Numbered from the stretch's first letter, positions 22,469 through 28,715 are shown. The stretch is DNA of 28,951 nucleotides from CAYHDV01 sp047619465 (GCA_047619465.1 JBLHJW010000009.1:1-28951), one strand, 5' to 3'. The notes: a model not told the origin generated them from the letters alone. Made by a program: numbers and translations.

Positions 22469-22480
22469 CGAGTCCCTCCA
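22469..22480 (+). repeat. Direct copy of 12 bases of the tRNA-Arg T-arm
   Basis: CGAGTCCCTCCA occurs in tRNA-Arg at 22289-22300 and again here, exactly 180 bases later. The DNA between is more GC-rich than its surroundings. This resembles the core duplication left by an element that integrated at a tRNA 3' end, but no integrase or cargo remains. Confidence 0.4.
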
Positions 22481-22576
22481 ATAATCTCTCCATAAGAGCT
22501 GAATAAACAAAGAATATGCGCCACTATTCTGAACTTATGCAGAGCTTAAAGGAGCCCCTACCAAACATTTGATTAG

Positions 22577-22592
22577 TGTTTCATATGAAACA
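22577..22592. promoter_or_regulatory. parS-like palindrome, CATATG centre
   Basis: TGTTTCATATGAAACA. The palindrome extends perfectly to 20 bases (22575-22594). Confidence 0.55.
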
Positions 22593-22617
22593 CTATAAAA
22601 GACAGTTTTACCCAGAG

Positions 22618-22626
22618 TGTGGATAA
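22618..22626 (-). promoter_or_regulatory. DnaA box
   Basis: TGTGGATAA, the reverse complement of the consensus TTATCCACA, exact match. Confidence 0.65.
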
Positions 22627-22638
22627 GTCTGTTAGTAA

Positions 22639-22647
22639 CGTGGATAA
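22639..22647 (-). promoter_or_regulatory. DnaA box, one mismatch
   Basis: CGTGGATAA, reverse complement TTATCCACG, same orientation as the perfect box and 21 bases away, i.e. two helical turns. Confidence 0.5.
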
Positions 22648-22698
22648 ACGACACATTTTGGTATAATGTAAATGTCTTTAAATGCAGAAAACCCTTAT

Positions 22699-22707
22699 TT
22701 ATCAACA
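22699..22707 (+). promoter_or_regulatory. DnaA-box-like sequence
   Basis: TTATCAACA, one mismatch to TTATCCACA, in the AT-rich part of the candidate origin. Confidence 0.35.
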
Positions 22708-22734
22708 AAACTAATAGACAGAACCCTCTTTATA

Positions 22735-22750
22735 TGTTTCACGTGAAACA
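22735..22750. promoter_or_regulatory. parS: parS site, exact canonical match
   Basis: TGTTTCACGTGAAACA, an exact match to the conserved chromosomal ParB-binding site. The palindrome extends perfectly to 24 bases (22731-22754). Confidence 0.85.
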
Positions 22751-22758
22751 TATAGATG

Positions 22759-22774
22759 GGTTTCATGTGAAACT
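22759..22774. promoter_or_regulatory. parS-like site, CATGTG centre
   Basis: GGTTTCATGTGAAACT, eight bases after the canonical parS and seven before the yraN ATG. Confidence 0.5.
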
Positions 22775-22780
22775 TATATA

Positions 22781-23161
22781 ATGATCCGTGTATTTACTTC
22801 TAAAACCCAAAAAATAGGTCAGCTAGGTGAAGATATAGCTATAAAATACCTATTGAATATGGATTTTACAATAGTTGAGCGAAACTACACGCTAAAGCAA
22901 GGGGAAATAGACATAATTGCCAAAAAAGATGACATTTTGTACTTTTTTGAGGTTAAGTCGTCTATACTGAAGCATGATGTTTCATATGAAACATATAATC
23001 CCGCTGAGAACATGCACCCAAAGAAGATCGAGAGGTTCGTTCGGACATCAAACCTCTATGTTATGAATAAAGATGTTTCATGTGAAATAAAGGTTGTGCT
23101 GCTCTCTGTAATTATTAATGAACAGGAAAAAACAGCAAAAATTGAAATGATTGATTTTTAG
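22781..23161 (+). CDS. yraN: YraN (UPF0102) family endonuclease-like protein
   Basis: 126 residues, usual length. YraN proteins have a restriction-endonuclease-like fold related to Holliday-junction resolvases; their role is not settled. The family pattern is clear: QLGEDIAIKYLLNMDFTIVERNYTLKQGEIDIIAKKDDILYFFEVKSS, with the catalytic-type residues E (GED), D (GEIDII), and ExK (FEVKSS). The ATG is the first start and overlaps TATAAT. An extended -10 (TGGTATAAT, 22659-22667) would give a leader of about 107 bases through the parS sites. Two more parS-like sites lie inside the gene. Confidence 0.92.
   Translation: MIRVFTSKTQKIGQLGEDIAIKYLLNMDFTIVERNYTLKQGEIDIIAKKDDILYFFEVKSSILKHDVSYETYNPAENMHPKKIERFVRTSNLYVMNKDVSCEIKVVLLSVIINEQEKTAKIEMIDF
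22978..22993. promoter_or_regulatory. parS-like palindrome inside yraN, CATATG centre
   Basis: TGTTTCATATGAAACA, identical to the site at 22577-22592, in coding sequence. Confidence 0.5.
23074..23089. promoter_or_regulatory. parS-like site inside yraN, CATGTG centre
   Basis: TGTTTCATGTGAAATA, core TTTCATGTGAAA, in coding sequence. Confidence 0.45.
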
Positions 23162-23173
23162 TGTGGAATTTAG

Positions 23174-23296
23174 ATAAAAATAGCTAAAAAAACGAGAAAG
23201 ACCAAATTGGTCGATTCTGCTGAAAAAGACAAGAAACCTTTTAATATTATTGGTTCTCCTTCTGAACCAACCTCAAATGCGGCTGGAGATCAATAG
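23174..23296 (+). CDS. Possible 40-codon basic ORF with non-standard start
   Basis: After the yraN stop the same frame passes a second TAG (23171-23173) and is then open for 40 codons, encoding a protein-like sequence with a basic head (KIAKKTRKTKLVDSAEK) and tail KPFNIIGSPSEPTSNAAGDQ. No ATG or GTG is available; an ATA at 23174 follows a GGA by six bases, and a TTG lies 15 codons in. It may be a real small gene or a decayed one. Confidence 0.35.
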   Translation: MKIAKKTRKTKLVDSAEKDKKPFNIIGSPSEPTSNAAGDQ

Positions 23297-23509
23297 CTCA
23301 TGAAACAAAATATTAGGGTGATATCTGAGGTGTTGTTCAGTCGATCCACTAGTTGTGGTAGATTTTAAAATACCCCCATGGTTTCTATGGCGATTACAGT
23401 GCTAATTAATTAGAGATGAACGTTCAAGCTATTTTTTATTGTTTTTATTTGGCTATATGATAAGATATTTGAGTTTAGAGGCGTACATTTATTTTATTGG
23501 TTCTTGAGT

Positions 23510-23582
23510 CGGAGTGTGGTGTAACGGCTAACATGCCCGTTTTGGGTACGGGTGACTCCGGGTTCGAATCCCGGCACTCCGA
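23510..23582 (+). tRNA. tRNA-Pro (anticodon TGG)
   Basis: Acceptor CGGAGTG/CACTCCG, anticodon arm CCCGT-TTTGGGT-ACGGG with anticodon TGG and G37 as expected for proline, T arm CCGGG-TTCGAAT-CCCGG, discriminator A. The following bases are CTC, so CCA is not encoded. A -10 TATGAT is at 23455-23460. Confidence 0.95.
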
Positions 23583-23601
23583 CTCAGTAACTAATTAGAT
23601 A

Positions 23602-23631
23602 AACAAAAGACACCGAGAGGTGTCTTTTGTT
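23602..23631 (+). terminator. Terminator after tRNA-Pro
   Basis: AACAAAAGACACC/GGTGTCTTTTGTT, loop GAGA (23615-23618). Its end overlaps the -10 of the next gene. Confidence 0.8.
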
Positions 23632-23636
23632 ATACT
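23628..23636 (+). promoter_or_regulatory. Extended -10 element of ung
   Basis: TGTTATACT, then six bases (TACACC), then ATG at 23643. It shares bases with the tRNA-Pro terminator. Confidence 0.6.
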
Positions 23637-23642
23637 TACACC

Positions 23643-24311
23643 ATGAAAGACACTCATATAGAAGAAAGCTGGAAGGGAAGACTTAATGATTTTTTCCTGA
23701 GTGCTACCTGGAAAGAATTAGATAAGTTTGTTCAGAATGAGCGTCGGTCTAAAACTATTTACCCTAAACACAATAGCTTATTTAAGGCTTTTGAATTAAC
23801 TCCTTTTGAAGATGTGAAGGTGGTTATACTTGGTCAGGATCCGTATCACGGAGAAGGGCAGGCTCATGGGCTGTGCTTCTCTGTGTCAGAGGGTGTTAAA
23901 GTCCCTCCATCTCTAAGAAATATTTACAAAGAAATAGAAAGTGACTTAGGAATAGAAAAAGACCCCACTGCTGGAAACTTGGAAGAGTGGGGAAGTCAGG
24001 GTGTTTTCTTACTAAATGCGATTCTATCTGTTGTAGCATCTCAGCCAGCATCACATAGAGGATTTGGGTGGGAAGAGTTTACTGACACTGTGATAAAAAC
24101 AATTTCAAACGAACGCGAAGGTGTTGTATTCATGCTCTGGGGAGCGTTTGCAAGAGGTAAGAAGGGTTTGATAGACACAAACAAGCATTTGGTGCTTGAG
24201 TCACCTCATCCGTCTCCTTTTTCCGCTTATGCAGGATTTTTTGGGTGCAAGCACTTCTCCAAAGCAAACAAGTATTTAAAGAAAATAGGGAAGAAGGAGA
24301 TTGATTGGTAA
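23643..24311 (+). CDS. ung: Uracil-DNA glycosylase, family 1
   Basis: 222 residues, usual length. It removes uracil from DNA as the first step of base excision repair. The water-activating motif GQDPYH is at 64-69 (catalytic D66), followed by AHGLCFSV, PPSLRNIYKEI, the uracil pocket in GVFLLNAILSV, VFMLWGAFA, and the DNA-binding HPSPFS at 189-194 with the phosphate-contacting GCKHFSKAN after it. All catalytic residues are present. The start is fixed by the -10 six bases upstream. It complements the exonuclease III at 18913. Confidence 0.97.
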   Translation: MKDTHIEESWKGRLNDFFLSATWKELDKFVQNERRSKTIYPKHNSLFKAFELTPFEDVKVVILGQDPYHGEGQAHGLCFSVSEGVKVPPSLRNIYKEIESDLGIEKDPTAGNLEEWGSQGVFLLNAILSVVASQPASHRGFGWEEFTDTVIKTISNEREGVVFMLWGAFARGKKGLIDTNKHLVLESPHPSPFSAYAGFFGCKHFSKANKYLKKIGKKEIDW

Positions 24312-24607
24312 AAAACAACACAAGACGAGGAGTTTTTTATTTATATAAACCGTCTCTTCCTCGAAGAGCTCTTCAGAGTTGAATGTAGGTTTATGTCTAT
24401 TGTTTGTTATTATTTCAATCGATCAAGACACTGTCTTTCAAAGTGCTCTATCTCGAGTGCTCCTTTTTTGACATTTTTATATTTTTCACTAATTTTATTA
24501 CGGACGATAGTCGCCTGAAGAAATGTGCAACTTTCAGAGATTGTCACGAAGAACAAAATGGTCTTATTCGCCTAATTTATGAGAGTGTTTTTTATTTAGC
24601 CATAGGC
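24312..24607. other. Intergenic region before the SOUL gene
   Basis: No gene seen. It contains a 12-base palindrome GAAGAGCTCTTC (24363-24374). The frame of the SOUL gene happens to be open back to a TTG at 24404, but that part encodes Phe/Cys-rich sequence without domain features and includes the promoter, so I treat it as non-coding. Confidence 0.5.
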
Positions 24608-24613
24608 TATAAT
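24608..24613 (+). promoter_or_regulatory. -10 element of the SOUL gene
   Basis: Perfect TATAAT, six bases (TACATT), then ATG at 24620. This decides the start codon and predicts a leaderless mRNA. Confidence 0.6.
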
Positions 24614-24619
24614 TACATT

Positions 24620-25252
24620 ATGAACACATTTTTCATTGTAATAGCTATATTTTTATTAGTCTGGGTCATTTGGAGTTTACTCATGGATCAAAACCTTGAG
24701 TCTCCTAAGTACATAGTTCTTGAAGAACGGAATGGGTATGAAATCCGTAAATACGATTCCTACATAATCGCCGAAACAACGGTTCCTGGAGATTCATCAT
24801 CATCAACTGGACAAGCATTTGGTGAGCTTGGAGGGTATATCTTTGGAGCAAATACTGAAAAGAAAAACATGGCAATGACCACTCCTGTTTCAACAGAGGA
24901 AAAGAGTAAAATTATCGCCATGACCGCACCTGTAACTACTGAAAAAAAAGGCGACATGATGACTATGTCATTCATGATGCCCTCAGAGTTTACTCTTGAC
25001 AACATGCCAATACCAAATTCTAATAATGTTGTGTTTAAAGAAGTTCCACCGGGAATATTTGCTACGTATTCATTTAACGGCTTGGCGACAAAAAAACGGC
25101 GCATTCATAAAACAACAGAGTTGATGATGTTGCTGGAACGCGATAATGTTGAGGTCTCTTCAGAGCCTCAGTTGCTTCAGTATGATAGGCCAACAAAGTT
25201 TCCCTTACTAAAAACGAATGATATTAAGGTTAAAATAGGGTCTTATGAGTAA
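24620..25252 (+). CDS. SOUL family heme-binding-like protein, membrane anchored
   Basis: 210 residues. A transmembrane anchor (residues 3-22, TFFIVIAIFLLVWVIWSLLM) is followed by the SOUL/HBP domain: YIVLEERNGYEIRKYDSYIIAETTV, FGELGGYIFGANTEKKNMAMTTPV, KIIAMTAPVTTE and MMTMSFMMPSEFTLDNMPIPN. The repeated M(T)TPV/MTAPV motifs are the family hallmark. SOUL proteins bind heme or other tetrapyrroles in some members; function in bacteria is poorly known. The stop codon overlaps the next gene by eight bases, so the two are translationally coupled. Confidence 0.92.
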   Translation: MNTFFIVIAIFLLVWVIWSLLMDQNLESPKYIVLEERNGYEIRKYDSYIIAETTVPGDSSSSTGQAFGELGGYIFGANTEKKNMAMTTPVSTEEKSKIIAMTAPVTTEKKGDMMTMSFMMPSEFTLDNMPIPNSNNVVFKEVPPGIFATYSFNGLATKKRRIHKTTELMMLLERDNVEVSSEPQLLQYDRPTKFPLLKTNDIKVKIGSYE

Positions 25253-25871
25253 AATCTGTATTTTCGGAGCTGATGGCCGAACAGGTGTTCAGGTCGTAAA
25301 GATTGCTACTAAAGCTGGTCACAGTGTTGTTGCTTTCGTCTACGGTAAAACGAAAGCGGATCATTTTGATAAGTCAGTGGAAGTAATTCAAGGGAATATT
25401 CTTGATGGCCTAGCGGTTGATCAAGCAATCCGTGACGTAGATTCTGTTATCAGTGTTGTGGGTCATATCAAAGACACCGATCCATTAATGCAGACAAAAG
25501 GTATCCAGAATATTATTTCTAAGATGGCCAAAAATAATATTAAAAGATTAATTAGCCTCACGGGTACAGGGGCTCGAACGGAAGGTGACACACCATCTAT
25601 TGTCGATCGATTTCTTAATATGATTATTTCCATGGTTGACCCAGAACGAATCAATGACGGACAGAAACATGTTGAGGCTCTTCAGAAGTCAGAGCTGGAT
25701 TGGACTGTTCTGAGGGTTCTAAAATTAACCAATAAAGACTTTGGTGGGGATTACGCGCTTAGTGACCATGGACCTGTTGAATTTAGTACTCCTCGAGCAA
25801 AGGTTGCACAGATAATGGTTGACCTAGCAACATCTTCTGATTATATTCATAAGATGCCAATCTCTTCATAA
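25245..25871 (+). CDS. NAD(P)-binding Rossmann-fold protein (SDR_a5/NmrA-like)
   Basis: 208 residues. The dinucleotide motif is ICIFGADGRTGVQVV (GxxGxxG) with an atypical-SDR fold: VEVIQGNILD, VDSVISVVGH, KRLISLTGTGA and the substrate-side LDWTVLRVLKLTN. Family members act as NAD(P)H-dependent reductases, biliverdin-reductase-B-like proteins or redox sensors; the substrate cannot be read from sequence. Pairing with a SOUL protein that may bind tetrapyrroles makes a tetrapyrrole or redox role worth testing, but this is inference. The start overlaps the SOUL stop by eight bases. Confidence 0.9.
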   Translation: MSKICIFGADGRTGVQVVKIATKAGHSVVAFVYGKTKADHFDKSVEVIQGNILDGLAVDQAIRDVDSVISVVGHIKDTDPLMQTKGIQNIISKMAKNNIKRLISLTGTGARTEGDTPSIVDRFLNMIISMVDPERINDGQKHVEALQKSELDWTVLRVLKLTNKDFGGDYALSDHGPVEFSTPRAKVAQIMVDLATSSDYIHKMPISS

Positions 25872-25882
25872 AAAATAAAACC

Positions 25883-26049
25883 ATGATTGTAAGTAATGAG
25901 CCCCAATAAGATATGCCTATGAAGTTACGGATTCAATAGATAAAAATTTTGATTCAGAATTAAAGCCATCGTTCACTCCGCAAGAGATTCCTAAGCTTTG
26001 GGTCTATAATATAAACATTAAGGTCACATGTTATAATAAAAAAATATGA
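25883..26049 (+). pseudogene. Possible frameshifted small-gene remnant before crtI
   Basis: ATG at 25883 opens an eight-codon frame that ends at a TAA (25907-25909). The next frame is open from 25900 to a TGA at 26047-26049 and encodes a protein-like stretch, YAYEVTDSIDKNFDSELK then PSFTPQEIPKLWVYNINIK. Joining the two needs one base shift. The tail reads through the crtI promoter and start, suggesting the original gene was cut short when crtI and its promoter arrived beside it. Confidence 0.45.
26029..26037 (+). promoter_or_regulatory. Extended -10 element of crtI
   Basis: TGTTATAAT, eight bases, ATG at 26046. Leaderless or nearly leaderless. Confidence 0.55.
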
Positions 26050-27569
26050 AAAATACTGGAAAAAAAGTAGTTATTATTGGTGGAGGTATTGGTGGATTAG
26101 GGGCAGCAGCTCTTCTATCAAAACGTGGATACAATGTAACGCTTCTAGAAAAAAATAAAAATATTGGAGGACGTGCAAATATCTTTACAGCTGAAGGGTA
26201 TACTTTTGATATGGGGCCATCCTGGTATTTGATGCCAGATATTTTCGAGCATTTCTACGAATTAATGGAAGAAGACATTAATGACCATTTAAAATTGGTC
26301 AAACTAGGCCCGTCATACAAAGTATTCTTCCCCGGCGACACAGAATATCCCGTTGTTGATATTTACTCTGACCTGGGAAAAGACCTCCCAACATTCGAAA
26401 AATTTGAACCTGGTGTAACACCCAAAATAAAAAAATATTTAGAGATTTCTGGTAAGCAATACGCAACGGCAAAAAAGTCATTCATGTATAGAAACTACAA
26501 CTCTATTGCTGATTTCTTTAAGTGGGAATTAATAAAAGAAGGTCGCCACATGAACCCGCTCCAAACAATGGAAAGATATGTTAATAAATGGTTTTCTGAT
26601 GACCGCGTAAAGAAGATATTAGAATATACATTGGTCTTTCTAGGTTCAGAACCCAAAAAGACTCCAGCCCTTTATAACATAATGAATTTTATTGATTTTC
26701 ATTATGGTGTGTATTACCCAAAAGGAGGGATCTATACCATCATCGAATCATTAAAAAAAATGAATGACACACATGGTACCACCATTATGACAGAAGCAGG
26801 TGTTTCAGAGATTGTTATTGAAAACAAAACCGCAACAGGAGTCCTCCTAGATAATGGAGATGTAATTCATGCAGACTACGTGATTTCTAATGCTGATCTA
26901 CACTTCACTGAGACTAAACTTATTACTGAAAAGAAGCATCAAACCTACCCAGAGAAATACTGGGACAAGGCAGTTATGGGGCCAAGTGCCTTTATTATGT
27001 ATATTGGACTAGATCGTCTGGTTCCAAACCTTATTCATCACAACCTGCGATTTGCACAAAATTGGAAAGCAAATTTTAAAGATTTATTTGACAAACCAGC
27101 TCTACCAAACGATCCGTCATATTATGTATGTAAACCAACCCATACCGATACTAATATTGCCCCTGAAGGCAAAGATATTCTGTTTGTGTTGGTGCCTATT
27201 GCAGCAGGAATGGATATAACCAATGCCATGAAAAAGTCATATAGAGATAAGGTTATTGCGATGATGAAATCAGACCTTGATCTACCGGATCTTGAAGAGT
27301 CTATTGTGTATGAACGTTCATACTGGGGTGATGATTTTGGGCGTGACTATAACGCATACAAAGGGACCGCTCTTGGTATGGCGCACACTCTGAAGCAAAC
27401 ACTATTGCGACCAGGAAACAAATCTAAAAAGGTAAAAAATCTATTATACGTAGGTGCTGGAACCAACCCAGGAATTGGAATGCCTGTTTGTTTAATCTCA
27501 GCAGAACTAGCTTACAAACGTATTGAGAATATCACGCATCCAAATCCATTGATCGATCTAAACGGCTAA
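26046..27569 (+). CDS. crtI: Phytoene desaturase family protein (CrtI-type)
   Basis: 507 residues, usual CrtI length. The FAD-binding N-terminus VVIIGGGIGGLGAAALLSKRGYNVTLLEKNKNIGGRA (GGGIGG at 12-17) is intact, followed by YTFDMGPSWYLMP, the CrtI-type central domain, and the C-terminal signature LLYVGAGTNPGIGMPVCLISAELAYKRI. CrtI enzymes introduce double bonds into phytoene; related members act as 3,4-desaturases, isomerases or saturases, and sequence alone does not separate them. The adjacent CruF-like gene suggests acyclic C40/C50 carotenoid processing. No phytoene synthase (crtB) is in the window. A degenerate gene precedes it. Confidence 0.92.
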   Translation: MKNTGKKVVIIGGGIGGLGAAALLSKRGYNVTLLEKNKNIGGRANIFTAEGYTFDMGPSWYLMPDIFEHFYELMEEDINDHLKLVKLGPSYKVFFPGDTEYPVVDIYSDLGKDLPTFEKFEPGVTPKIKKYLEISGKQYATAKKSFMYRNYNSIADFFKWELIKEGRHMNPLQTMERYVNKWFSDDRVKKILEYTLVFLGSEPKKTPALYNIMNFIDFHYGVYYPKGGIYTIIESLKKMNDTHGTTIMTEAGVSEIVIENKTATGVLLDNGDVIHADYVISNADLHFTETKLITEKKHQTYPEKYWDKAVMGPSAFIMYIGLDRLVPNLIHHNLRFAQNWKANFKDLFDKPALPNDPSYYVCKPTHTDTNIAPEGKDILFVLVPIAAGMDITNAMKKSYRDKVIAMMKSDLDLPDLEESIVYERSYWGDDFGRDYNAYKGTALGMAHTLKQTLLRPGNKSKKVKNLLYVGAGTNPGIGMPVCLISAELAYKRIENITHPNPLIDLNG

Positions 27570-27613
27570 CTATTAAAACTCTTCTTTATATTACTATTGT
27601 ATTATTTACCCTT

Positions 27614-28300
27614 GTGGGGTTAATTATGGCTCGTATCCCTACTGAGATGTTCCACGAAGTTGGATCAATCATTGCTGTGTGTTGTATTTCTATACCTGTC
27701 TGGTATGGAATGTATCGTCTACACAAAGGAGTCGGAATCATCATTATGATTGCCTTGGGGTTATTTGCCTTAGGGATTGAAACTATAGCTCTGTATACTG
27801 GTTTTCCGTATTCATATTTTGAATATACCTCTGGTTTCGGTTATCAATTATTTGGTACCACACCATGGACGGTATTCATTGCGTGGAGTCCATTGGTTGT
27901 TGGGGCATATGCTTTTTCACAAACATTCACGAATACACCATGGAAACAGTGGCTGGGATATATTTTATTATTAGTTTGTTGTGATCTTGTATTGGATCCT
28001 GGTGCGGTGGCACGTGGATTATGGTCATACACCAATGGAGGACTTTGGTATGGTGTACCACTGACAAATTTTCTAGGTTGGGTATTTTCTGGGACACTAG
28101 CCTACGGTATTATCAAGCTCATGCAACCTAGACAACGCAGCAGAACTTATACAGCATGGTTGATCTTACCGACAATAGCATCTCTATCATTATGGTCTGG
28201 AGTGAATATTGGATACGGAATTATAATCCCTGCAATTATAGGACTTGTAATTACAAGTATACTCATCTCACATACATTTAAAAAACTATCACATATGTGA
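27614..28300 (+). CDS. cruF: CruF-like carotenoid biosynthesis membrane protein
   Basis: 228 residues from a GTG. Multi-pass membrane protein with the CruF/DUF422 pattern: FPYSYFEYTSGFGYQLFGTTPWTVFIAWSP and LVLDPGAVARGLWSYTNGGLWYGVPLTNFLGW. CruF enzymes are carotenoid 1',2'-hydratases acting on acyclic carotenoids, as in bacterioruberin and myxoxanthophyll synthesis. The frame is open upstream to 27527 and encodes a typical first transmembrane helix (KTLLYITIVLFTLVGLIMA) that the GTG start would cut. No ATG, GTG or TTG lies upstream; an ATT at 27572, three bases after the crtI stop, is the best candidate. Co-transcription with crtI is likely. The stop codon lies inside the terminator stem. 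Confidence 0.85.
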   Translation: MGLIMARIPTEMFHEVGSIIAVCCISIPVWYGMYRLHKGVGIIIMIALGLFALGIETIALYTGFPYSYFEYTSGFGYQLFGTTPWTVFIAWSPLVVGAYAFSQTFTNTPWKQWLGYILLLVCCDLVLDPGAVARGLWSYTNGGLWYGVPLTNFLGWVFSGTLAYGIIKLMQPRQRSRTYTAWLILPTIASLSLWSGVNIGYGIIIPAIIGLVITSILISHTFKKLSHM

Positions 28301-28309
28301 TAGTTTTTT
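28280..28309. terminator. Bidirectional terminator after cruF
   Basis: Perfect 30-base palindrome, AAAAAACTATCACAT then ATGTGATAGTTTTTT. It includes the cruF stop codon (28298-28300) and serves the convergent minus-strand gene. Confidence 0.85.
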
Positions 28310-28317
28310 ACCTTAAA

Positions 28318-28650
28318 TTAGATAGACAAAGCAATAGACATGATTTGAGATAGGTCAACTAGATCTTCTTTTGATTTATTGGAAAAAACATTATTTTCGA
28401 TACATATCATACTTATCTGGGGGTTCATTTTCACCCATTGTAATAAACTTTCCATATCCTTGTTGCCTAAACCGCAGTCAACTAATCCTAGTATGCTTAT
28501 GGATTTTGGAAGTACCTCAAGAAGCTTAATCAGACCTGCTTCACCAAGATTTCTATTATAACTAAAGCTAAAAGAACGTAGGTCTTTTGAAGAATGTTTT
28601 AAAAAAATGTCTAAATCATTAATAAGAGAAACAATTTCAGACGTAAACAC
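28318..28650 (-). CDS. Small leucine-rich-repeat-like protein
   Basis: 110 residues from a GTG. Repeats of the ribonuclease-inhibitor LRR type are visible: LRSFSFSYNRNLGEAGLIKLLEVLP, then ISILGLVDCGLGNKDMESLLQWVKMNP, then ISMICIENNVFSNKSKEDLVDL, with period about 28-29. Such domains bind proteins. The frame extends upstream to 28725 with more repeat-like sequence (KLTINNGELHLRNLN) but without ATG, GTG or TTG. An ATA at 28696-28698 sits seven bases behind a good Shine-Dalgarno (AAAAGGA), giving 126 residues. It follows the partial membrane-protein gene by under 20 bases in that form. Confidence 0.65.
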   Translation of the reverse strand: MFTSEIVSLINDLDIFLKHSSKDLRSFSFSYNRNLGEAGLIKLLEVLPKSISILGLVDCGLGNKDMESLLQWVKMNPQISMICIENNVFSNKSKEDLVDLSQIMSIALSI

Positions 28651-28715
28651 ATTAAGGTTTCGCAGGTGAAGTTCTCCATTGTTGATAGTTAATTTTATGA
28701 TTTGATCCTTTTGCG

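Larger units (their letters stand above)
22560..22780. other. oriC: Candidate chromosomal replication origin (oriC)
   Basis: AT-rich intergenic DNA between cca (leftward) and yraN (rightward). It contains one perfect DnaA box (TGTGGATAA, 22618-22626), a one-mismatch box (CGTGGATAA, 22639-22647), a third box-like TTATCAACA (22699-22707), and three parS-like palindromes. TAGTAA between the first two boxes resembles a DnaA-trio. Flanking genes diverge. No dnaA, dnaN, parA or parB is present in the window, so the call rests on the site pattern alone. Confidence 0.55.

Noticed and set aside
23300..23368. 22-codon ORF (MKQNIRVISEVLF...) between yraN and tRNA-Pro
   Set aside because: Very short, no promoter or terminator of its own, and no protein-like features beyond chance.
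23510..23582. First read as tRNA-Gln because of the TTTTGGG loop
   Set aside because: Correct seven-base loop placement gives anticodon TGG with G37 and a C1 acceptor, which is proline.
24404..24619. 72-residue N-terminal extension of the SOUL protein from a TTG
   Set aside because: The extension contains the TATAAT promoter and has no domain-like features; the ATG at 24620 gives a clean signal anchor.
28298..28300. Recoded TGA (glycine), as in Gracilibacteria and SR1
   Set aside because: TGA ends cruF inside its terminator, and core genes contain no in-frame TGA, so the standard bacterial code fits.
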